From Termitomyces sp. T153 (taxonomy: Eukaryota; Basidiomycota; Agaricomycetes; Agaricales; Lyophyllaceae), in NCBI GenBank assembly GCA_018296165.2, contig JACKQL020000013.1:372001-436000 (forward strand): DNA of 64,000 bases, read 5' to 3'. This document shows, piece after piece, positions 56,910 to 64,000 of the stretch. Under the pieces are notes generated by a model. The model worked only from the letters and a program-made list of their open reading frames with translations. It was not told the DNA's origin and made no database searches. The translations under genes were made by a program, and so were the position numbers. The first letter of the stretch is position 1; the number at the start of each line of letters is the position of its first letter.

Positions 56910-59193
56910 GTGAGACATGGAACTCACGATTTGGTGTCCACCAGGGAAGTTCCGACGACTCCATCTGTGACTCTTGAAGGTGAAGTTGAACTTGACTCCA
57001 AATTCTTGAAAATGCTTCACTTCAGACTTGCAGGCTATCTTTCCCGCTCTCGCTTTTCAAATGGGCAGCTGTCGACATTTGCGCACGAAAGTATTCCGCG
57101 GACCTACTGCACCTACAAATCTCAAGCCTTTGTTCCGTCCTTATGCTCCAAGACAGCCATAGCACCTCTCGTATCCCCGCACCCTAACTCTCCATCGCAA
57201 CCAGCTCATCTCATCAATCAAGGGGAGGAATTGTGGGTTGGTGGCAGTGATTTCGCCCTGGAGGTTCAAGTCTCCAAGCTGGTTGACAAATCAAGACTTA
57301 TTCACGAATTCCTCCATCAAACTCACGAGAGGGTCACCATCGTTCTCAGGCCTCGTCGATTCGGTAAATCCATGAACCTGAGCATGCTTAAGTAAGTTTA
57401 TTACCGTTCTCACTAATGATCATGGCTCACGAGTAATTTTATTCCAACCTAGATACTTCTTTGAGATCATCAATGACCCCGTAGAGGCAGACCGCCGCAA
57501 CGAATGTTTCGAGAAAATGAACATTGCTGCCTGTAGGGAATGCATGAAGCACATGGGCAAATACCCTGTACTTCTGCTGGATCTGAATGGATTCAAATCA
57601 GCCGACACCGTAGCTCTCGAGAATGACCTTTACAGCAGATTTTTTTGGGCAGTGCTGGAATCAGCGGAAAGGTCTTGTCCAGACGTCATACCCCAAATCA
57701 AAGAGCTCTGGGGAGAGCGATTCAGTAGCAGCATTGAAGGCATGATAAAGCAATTGATGGGGCTCATCGAGAAGTCCATCAAGAAGAAGTTCATCGTGCT
57801 GATCGATGAATATGATCATCCCCAACAATATGCCTTCGAGAAAGGTTTTCCAGGTGGGGCCGAAGACATCATGAAGACATTCTACGCTATGCTTCTAAAG
57901 GTAAATGTCCCACTGATCCGTATACTGTCTATTGCTCAGTAGCTTATTTTCCCCCAAATTGTAGACCAACCCACATCGCATGCAGGCTTTTTGTGTCGGA
58001 ATACTCCCAATTGCTAAAAGTAGTACACTGTCTGGTTTAAACAATGCAAACCTCGTCACCACGCTCTCGAGACAAGCTGCATATCGTGACTCGTTCGGAT
58101 TTTCCAAAGATGAGGTCAAGAAACTTTGTGCAGGGTTAGAAGAACTCGATATCTCGCCAGAGCTTCAGCTTGTTGCAGGTGATCAACTCAAAGACAGGTC
58201 CTCTCTGATGACGAATATGGAACTATGTTTTAACGGCTATGTGATTGGTGGTGACACAACAATTTTCAATCCATGGAGCATTGCCCGATCAATCTCCTCA
58301 AAGATTATTGACCGTTGGTGGGTTGATTCAGGTGAGGGGTTCTCACAAGTATGGGCATTTCATCTCTCCTACTCACATTTGATCTGCTAGCTTCTGGTGA
58401 TATGCTTCACGAAATCCTTTGGTACCATGTCGATCGAGAAATTATCGAGAAATGCCGAGAGCTTTTGTTGAAAGGCCTTTCCCAATGCATCCAAGTTCAA
58501 ATCGACCCGAATCCACGGATACGTTACGCATCCTTGCGCGAAAACATCGACCCAGCAAGTGTATGGGCATTCCTTGTCCATGCTGGTTACCTCACGGTTG
58601 ATTCAGTTCGGGGCTCGGATGGCAAATTTACCGTTGCGAATCTACGCATCCCCAATCATGAGATCTTCACTCAATGGTCAGACTGGCTTCACAAACCATT
58701 CAGGAGGAACACAGGACTGGCTGGTCCAGATACGCTCATGGAGATACTCCATCAAGGTGATCGGGATAGATTTTCTGCTCTACTCCAGAACTACTTGCAA
58801 GACCTGTCTTCCTTTGATACACCGAAGGAACGCGAGGATCTTTACCATGTCTGGATGATGGGCATATCCATTGAGCTCAAGCGACGCAATTGGAAAGTTC
58901 ATTCCAACTACGAAAGTGGCCACGGAAGACTCGATCTTTCATTACAGCCTGGTGACGACCCCAAAGCCATCATTCTCGAGTTCAAATATGCTACTACCCG
59001 TAGGAGCATGTCGGCAAAGTTGGACGAAGGCTTTCAACAGATTATAGACAACAATTACTGTCACAAACTCGACAATCACGTAACAAGCGCCGAGATAGCC
59101 AGCGTTTGCTTTCACAATCGAAAGGCAAGGTTCAAATTTGGCACAGCCATCCGAGAAGGAGACAGATGGAAATATTTTAGTGATAGTGATTGA
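56910..59193 (+). CDS. AAA-ATPase-like / PD-(D/E)XK nuclease protein
   Basis: Two-domain protein of the AAA-ATPase-like plus PDDEXK_9 (DUF1703) architecture, abundant in some bacteria and scattered in fungi. Seen: KLVDKSRLIHEFLHQT, Walker A VLRPRRFGKSMNLSMLKYFF, YPVLLLDLNGFK, Walker B KFIVLIDEYDHPQQYAFEKG, GILPIAKSSTLSGLNNANLV, YRDSFGFSKDEVKKLCAGL, CFNGYVIGGDTTIFNPWSIA, and a C-terminal nuclease core with GHGRLDLSL followed by AIILEFKYA, supplying the D...ExK triad. About 680 residues over four exons with all frames open. The start at 56910 is uncertain because the first 110 residues have no clear family match. Neighbours are transposon and pseudogene debris. The function in fungi is unknown; an effector-like or nucleic-acid-targeting role is inference. 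Confidence 0.82.
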
Positions 59194-59320
59194 TACAGTC
59201 GTTGGAATTCATTATGATCAGCTAAGAGTTTCAAAATTTCGGGTCAAATTATGAATAGTAAAACAGTCAATTGGACTTCAGTTAGATTAGTCGGTACCAT
59301 AACTCCTGAATAATATGTCA

Positions 59321-59428
59321 TTATCCTAAGTTATCGAATGGTAGATGTGTTCGGTAAGGGAAAGGAGGGTGTACATTTATCCTAAGTTATCGAATGGTAG
59401 ATGTGTTCAGTAAGGGGGGAGGGTGTAC
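59321..59428 (+). repeat. Two direct repeats of about 55 bp
   Basis: Units at 59321-59374 and 59377-59428 share TTATCCTAAGTTATCGAATG and GTAGATGTGTTC, with single differences (TCGG against TCAG) and a small indel in the G/A-rich tail ending GGAGGGTGTAC. A recent local duplication directly beside the histidine-kinase fragment. Confidence 0.9.
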
Positions 59429-59930
59429 GTTGACGTTGCGCGTGCGGCCCAGGATCCTTAGACACCTTCAACAGTAGCCTGCCCCCCAAGTAGGCCGACC
59501 TCGAGCACTACACGTGTCACTTCTCTTGCAAATGCTGATAGTCCACCATCAAATTGACGGTGCCTGTGAGAGAGCAACAATTAGTGCATCAGAAGAGACA
59601 CCAGAAAAAAGGAACACACACTCTTCGATGTTAACATCCCACCCTCAATGCCAATCTCGATTTTCTGCATTAGATCTCCTCTCGCGACGGCGTTGGTGAC
59701 TTTGATAATAGACCAGACTTGGTCGGTGAGCGAGGAATACATACGATTGACCTTTTGAATTTATTTTTTTTAGCTCACGAAAGAGAGCTTCATGAAAAAA
59801 CTAACTCAAACCAAACCTTGACGTCTAGGACGTACACCTGTCTGCCGAGTTTCCCTTGAGATCCGACTTTGGGAGTGGCGTGCAGAATTTGAAAGCTGTG
59901 TGTGGAGTGTGGTGGGTTGGGAGTTGTGGA
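59429..59930 (-). pseudogene. Fragment of group III histidine kinase (Nik1/Os-1 HAMP repeats)
   Basis: Minus strand reads [57 protein letters not shown], then after a likely intron GTVNLMVD and, one frame over, LSAFAREVTRVVLEVG and GGQATVEGV. These match consecutive HAMP repeats of the fungal osmosensing kinase Nik1. The frame is broken at least twice (near 59555 and 59460), and the kinase, receiver and N-terminal parts are absent. An orphan gene fragment. Confidence 0.8.
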
Positions 59931-59954
59931 CGACGGAGAGAGAAGGAGAAGGAC

Positions 59955-60087
59955 CAACACATACTGGACGACAGGGGCCGACCATCTGGTCACGAACACG
60001 ATGAGACCCGTGATAGACCTGTCCCCAATGGTGATGAGGAATGACTTGGAGCCAACGGATGGAAGGCGGAGGACGCGGTTGAGAAGT
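59955..60087 (-). pseudogene. Fragment of FGAM synthase (purine biosynthesis)
   Basis: Minus strand encodes [20 protein letters not shown] and DRSITGL, then in a shifted frame RDQMVGP. This is the conserved segment of phosphoribosylformylglycinamidine synthase (Ade3/Ade6). Only about 45 residues remain, with a frameshift near 60000. It runs directly into the histidine-kinase fragment on the same strand. Confidence 0.75.
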
Positions 60088-60465
60088 AAGGCGATCTGAA
60101 AGCGAGCTTATACTGGGTAGGTATTTGGAGAGAGATGTGTCAAATGCGATCTGGGCTAGTTTGATATTCGTGCACGCTATTTACACAGCATTGACGAAGG
60201 GCGGGGTCGAGAACCCTTGAACGGACATCTGTAACCATTTCTTGTATCTATATGTCTCTTCGTACATATTTGAAATGTATCCGAAATGAATAGTCAAGCT
60301 CTCGAGCTTTGATTTGATGCAAGTGACGTCTCCGTGCAATTAGCGTTGCGGCGGATTCTAACTCTTATATGTTCTCGTCATACGAGCCAAAAGTCCTGAG
60401 AACCGCCTCCTTCGTATGTCGGCTGATCCCTACAAAGAGGTTTAGAGGGACATTGCATCTCATCA
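60088..60465. other. Gene-free stretch
   Basis: No supportable gene between the FGAM-synthase fragment and PCC1 (minus). The part next to 60466 should be the PCC1 3' UTR. Confidence 0.35.
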
Positions 60466-60870
60466 TCAGGATTCTATACGTCCCCTCTCCGCCTCCTCAC
60501 CAAACTCCGCGAGTGTGCGCACGACTAAATCGACGTTTTCAAGGAACGCATTTGTTGTGAGACGCGCAAGCCGGACAGTGAGTGTGGTGAATGTCCTGCG
60601 GACACCATATACCTATCAACGTCCAACGAGAATCGACGGCGAGAAGAACATACGCAACGAGAACATTATCTTTCACTTCTAGCGTACGTCGGACGGCCTG
60701 TGGCTGCAGCTCTGCGTCGACTTCGATCGTCTGCTTAGCGAAGAGCGCATGCCTATGTGACACGAATGGTATCTCGAGAGTCCTTGGGTGGAGATTGTCG
60801 CATCAGAGTGCGAAGAAAGGCGAGCAGGAGACGCGCCTCACACTTTATGCCAATCCGACTCTTGCGCCAT
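60466..60870 (-). CDS. PCC1: Pcc1 subunit of the EKC/KEOPS complex
   Basis: Small dimerisation subunit of the KEOPS complex, which makes the t6A modification of tRNA and affects telomeres and transcription. Three exons splice to 95 residues. MAQESDWHK joins (donor GTGAGG) to VTLEIPFVSHRHALFAKQ, then IEVDAELQPQAVRRTLEVKD. A second intron leads to TFTTLTVRLARLTTNAFLEN and VDLVVRTLAEFG, ending GRIES. Each block matches the Pcc1 family and both introns have usual borders. The first coding exon is only 29 nt. Full length for the family. Confidence 0.85.
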
Positions 60871-61372
60871 GAAAGAAGAGGTACAAAGGAATTTGCGTCA
60901 TGATCAATCGATAAATCTTTCAAACTTTTCCAACTTGTTCTCACAATTCCGTTATGACAAGAAAAAACATACCGATAGGTATATGTAACATAGCGATAAC
61001 GATAGATAGACACGACATTGCCTACGCAGATAAGAATAAAAGGTAATATGTGTATCAAGCCGCTAAAAAAATGAAAGAAATGGGTCACACCCCAGCTCGA
61101 TCTCGGATTCCACTTCAAGCATCCACCAAAAATCGAGGTAAACTATAAAACCCGTCCCATCCAACCTAGCAGCGGAGTACACTCAAGATACAGAGGGAAT
61201 TCACAGAACCACCCAACCAATAGAAAGAAAACAGAAAATCCACAAGAAAACCAGCACCGGAAAAAATGGAAAGAATGAGAAGCCGGTGACTCGTACTGTG
61301 CACAGAGTCTTCTATTGAGCCATCTTCGTCCAGTCACATCGTGCATGTGTGGCGTGGGGGTATCGTTAATAC
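60871..61372. promoter_or_regulatory. PCC1 upstream region and 3' flank of the GPI protein gene
   Basis: About 500 bp, AT-rich near 60960-61080, without a supportable gene. Contains the PCC1 promoter (minus) and the 3' UTR of the gene ending at 61373. Confidence 0.35.
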
Positions 61373-62309
61373 TTAAAGAGAAAACGCGAGGACCGCGGCG
61401 AGGGCACCGAGGACTACTGAAGCGCTTTGGCGCACGGAAGACGCACCGTTGCCGAGGAGAGGGTTAGAGGCGGCAGCCCCAACAGCCGAGGGGGCGGGGT
61501 CCTCAGCAGTCGAGGCAGCGACATTGACAGTTGCCGTGGGTGTAACAACCACACTGTATGATGGATGCATCATCAGAACTCCGACGAATTTCTATTCACA
61601 GACAATTATGCTCACGTAGTTCCGGAAGGAGATTGGGCGGTTGTTGAGCTGGCCTGGGTTGAGCTGGCCTTGGCTGAGCTGGCCTTGGCTGAGCTGGCCT
61701 TGGCTGAGCTAGCCTTGGCTGAGGACGAAGCCTGGATTGAAGATGAAGCAGCTTCAGAGGCAGATTCAGACTTGGCGATATCGGCGACAGAGGCGGGAAC
61801 GCAAGATGAATCGTTGCTTTTACCAACAGTGATCTAAGTACGACGAAGACGATTGTGAGCGGAGGTGATGTTGTTTCTAATATGCGTGAAACTCACCACG
61901 CCACTCCAGGCCTCGTCACCAGTAGAATCCTCTACAGAAATTTGGACATTGGCTCCGGCAGGAAGGGCCGCGGTCCAATGTATGGAAGTGCCGTCATGGT
62001 CGCCGAGGTCGAAGCTTAAAATGAAAAATAAAAACCATCAGAAGGCGGCGGTACAACAAAAAAAACGATGGAGACGCACAGAGCGTCGCCGCAAGGGTCT
62101 TCAGCGGATACAACGATGAGGTTGTAGGGTCCAGTGGTAGGCGCCCATGAGATTTCAGCGCTTTGGCACTATGAAAAAGGGCGGATTGACACTAGGTGAG
62201 CCGAACAGAAGTCAGGGTTGCGTACCTGGACGAGGTTGGGAGTGTTGACGGCAAAGTCAGCAAGAGCGGGGGCAGCAAAGAGCGCGACAGTAAGGAGTGT
62301 GGAGAACAT
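61373..62309 (-). CDS. Secreted GPI-anchored Kre9/Knh1-like Ser/Ala-rich protein
   Basis: Small wall or membrane protein of a type common in Agaricomycetes. The signal peptide MFSTLLTVALFAAPALA precedes DFAVNTPNLVQ, and an Ig-like Kre9/Knh1-type N-domain follows (AEISWAPTTGPYNLIVV, FDLGDHDGTSIHWTAALPAG, NVQISVEDSTGDEAWSGVVT). Then comes a Ser/Ala-rich stalk with four to five AKASS repeats, a Thr/Ala-rich linker, and a hydrophobic GPI signal (SASVVLGALAAVLAFSL) preceded by a small-residue site (LLGNGASS). About 240 residues. The Ser-rich region should be heavily O-mannosylated. Exon borders are inferred. Function unknown beyond a structural wall role. Confidence 0.8.
61650..61722 (-). repeat. 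15-bp tandem repeat encoding AKASS
   Basis: Four to five near-identical copies of a 15-bp unit (GAGCTGGCCTTGGCT on the plus strand). They encode the Ala-Lys-Ala-Ser-Ser repeats of the GPI-anchored protein. In-frame copy-number change would lengthen or shorten the stalk. Confidence 0.9.
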
Positions 62310-62548
62310 CTTGCGACGATGTAGACGGCGACGGCGTTATAAGGAGAGGAAGTGTGAGCACGCGGTGAAAACGAGGGAAGATGGAGATTGATCTGCCCAG
62401 ACCACATTTCATTTGTACCAGCAAATAAATATATCACAACATCTGATCCGACAGATGCCTTGTCTTTCTCAATCATTCATATTGCCGAGTCTTTTTTTCA
62501 TTATCCATCCATTGTTAAGTACCACAGATATAATCATACATGTTTGTA

Positions 62549-64000
62549 CTACAGTCGTGCTGCAACCTTACCCGTGAAAGAAGCAAGGTTTTTTCGTTTT
62601 GTTATGCTGAGAACAAACGAGCGTTGTCATGACCACCATCTCCTTCAAGGGGCGGAAAAAAACTTACCCTGAATGGAACACCTTCGATGGGGTCAGCTTC
62701 GGGCCTTCAACAGCTACACGCTTATCGACCGGGACATAGTCGCGTTTACCAGCCCCGACATAAATCTAGAAAAACAATTTTCAGGAGCCCACATGGCATT
62801 TGTATTCCTCGTACCTGTCGAGGCCGCCAGATCTTGACGCCCCCTTCTTGCAACATCATCTACAATGTACATCCGGTCAGTCAAATTATCCACAAGTACC
62901 ACCGGTACCCGTATCATACCTGCCGCCAATGCGCAAGCCATCCAACTACCCGCGGCACAGCGAACAACACGGGGAAGAAATCGAGAGGGAAGCCTTATAG
63001 ATGAATGTCTCAATATAGATATGCCTCCATGGCTACAATCAGACGTACCCATAGCGCGATAGATCAATCCACTGGATTCGTAGTGATAGGATCAGTGACA
63101 CGGTAGGAATTTTTAACCTTGACAATTTACCTCCTGCAAGATGGTGAATGAAACAAAGAGGTCACGATGCTAACACGCTTACCAGAAGTCAACATTTGGC
63201 GCAAGTTTACGCTTTATGAAGTATTCGTCTTTCATTGCAGCATCATGCAGCGCCATTGCTGTCTCGAGAAGCTCGTCCTTGCCAGTACTGTATGAGCAAT
63301 GTCAGATGATACAGACTATCACGTTAGGGCGTGCATACATCTTGAAAACTTCATCCGCAGTTTTACGAACAATGAAAGAGCGGGGATCCGACTATGTCGC
63401 AGTTTATGAATCATTGCTTTCTCCAAGGACCCACAATCACTTACTGTCTTGTAGACACTTCACGACCAAATAATTAGTTCCAGTTCGCGCGCTGTAGTTA
63501 CGTGTACACACCGATGACCAAAGCCTGAAAGCACTTTTTCGCGCTTCTTCACAGCTTCGATAAATGCAGGAACATTTTCCGGTCTAAAATAACTTGAGAG
63601 AAAATCATTACTGACGAAACATTCAGCTCACTTTCCAATTGATATCAACATCCGAATGACGGCCTCATTAGCGCCACCTGTCATGACAGTGATCAGCATC
63701 TTTGGTGACTACGAATAAAGAAGGCGCACCGTGCAAGGGTCCACTTTTTTCCCAGCAGTTCAGCCCATAAAGTAAATCTGTATCAAGTATTGCACTCACT
63801 ACAGCGATGCACAACCAGCGCTAAATTACCAATCACTTCAATGTCCCAGAACATGAGAGCGAAAGCACGCACGCTATCGCAGAATATGGATCCACAAGCG
63901 AGCTGCCGGTCTGTAAGACGGTAGTAGCCGAGGCATTCAACTCGTGGTCCGCATGAAGCAAGAAAAGTACGTCCAGCGCCTTCTCTAGCACGGGGTTGGG
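62549..64000 (-). CDS. Citrate synthase-like enzyme, 3' part, with optional last exon
   Basis: Condenses acetyl-CoA (or a related acyl-CoA) with oxaloacetate. The start lies beyond the window. Seen: [20 protein letters not shown] with an active-site His, [112 protein letters not shown] and [18 protein letters not shown]. Unspliced, the frame stops at 62664 after KVFHSG. A strong GTAAGT donor overlaps that stop. Splicing to the CAG acceptor near 62607 would instead add about 18 residues ending KVAARL (stop 62549), a peroxisomal PTS1-type tripeptide. The ADHELNAS type separates it from the classical mitochondrial form. Citrate against 2-methylcitrate activity is not resolved. Confidence 0.85.

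Noticed and set aside
61596..61826. Pro/Arg-repeat minus-strand frame (QPRPA repeats)
   Set aside because: It is the alternative frame of the 15-bp repeat that encodes AKASS in the GPI-anchored protein, whose signal peptide, Kre9-like domain and GPI tail are in the other frame.

Overview
The window is nuclear DNA of a mushroom-forming basidiomycete (Agaricomycetes); I cannot name the genus. The support is dense intron-rich genes with introns of about 45-65 nt, occasional GC-AG introns, an intron-containing tRNA-Gly, a Helitron and a Ty3/gypsy-type Gag of the agaricomycete kind, and families typical of this group (GMC oxidoreductases, a membrane-anchored GH17, a Ser/Ala-rich GPI protein). All gene models were spliced by eye, so exon edges are inferences unless a junction is described.

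Layout. 1-1530: degraded Helitron with no CpG in its first 1338 bases. 2.4-18.7 kb: two GMC oxidoreductase genes and a GMC relic, flanking three minus-strand genes with a cell-wall/polarity flavour (GBD/FH3 protein, membrane-anchored GH17 glucanase, RhoGAP), then SVF1. The boundary between the first GMC gene and the GBD/FH3 gene exists twice, the inner copy being decayed. 18.9-24 kb: tRNA-Gly(CCC), SGD1/NOM1, EFM4 and PAM18. 24.4-30 kb: two tandem UPF1-like helicases with RNase H/exonuclease-like N-terminal regions. 30.2-51 kb: housekeeping genes: carnitine acyltransferase, RMI1, DNAJC8, COX11, RAD2/XPG, CAF120/SKG3-like, NDUFB8-like, a methyltransferase and a fungal membrane protein. 51-60.1 kb: EBP1/PA2G4, a peroxisomal-type Lon pseudogene cut off by a CpG-depleted Gag fragment, an intact AAA-ATPase-like/PD-(D/E)XK gene, and a composite of histidine-kinase and FGAM-synthase fragments. 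60.4-64 kb: PCC1, a GPI-anchored Kre9-like protein, and the 3' part of a citrate synthase-like gene.

Themes. Genome maintenance is well represented (RAD2, RMI1, SF1 helicases), as are mitochondrial functions (PAM18, COX11, NDUFB8) and translation or ribosome functions (SGD1, EFM4, EBP1, PCC1, tRNA). Many genes are head-to-head with short shared promoters (73 bp for DNAJC8/COX11, 127 bp for the acyltransferase/RMI1, 128 bp for NDUFB8/methyltransferase).

The points most worth following up are the AAA-ATPase-like/PD-(D/E)XK gene in its transposon-scarred neighbourhood, the tandem exonuclease-like/helicase pair, a 3' intron in the citrate synthase gene that could switch on a peroxisomal targeting signal, a conserved 4-nt microexon in both GMC genes, and the CpG-depleted tracts.
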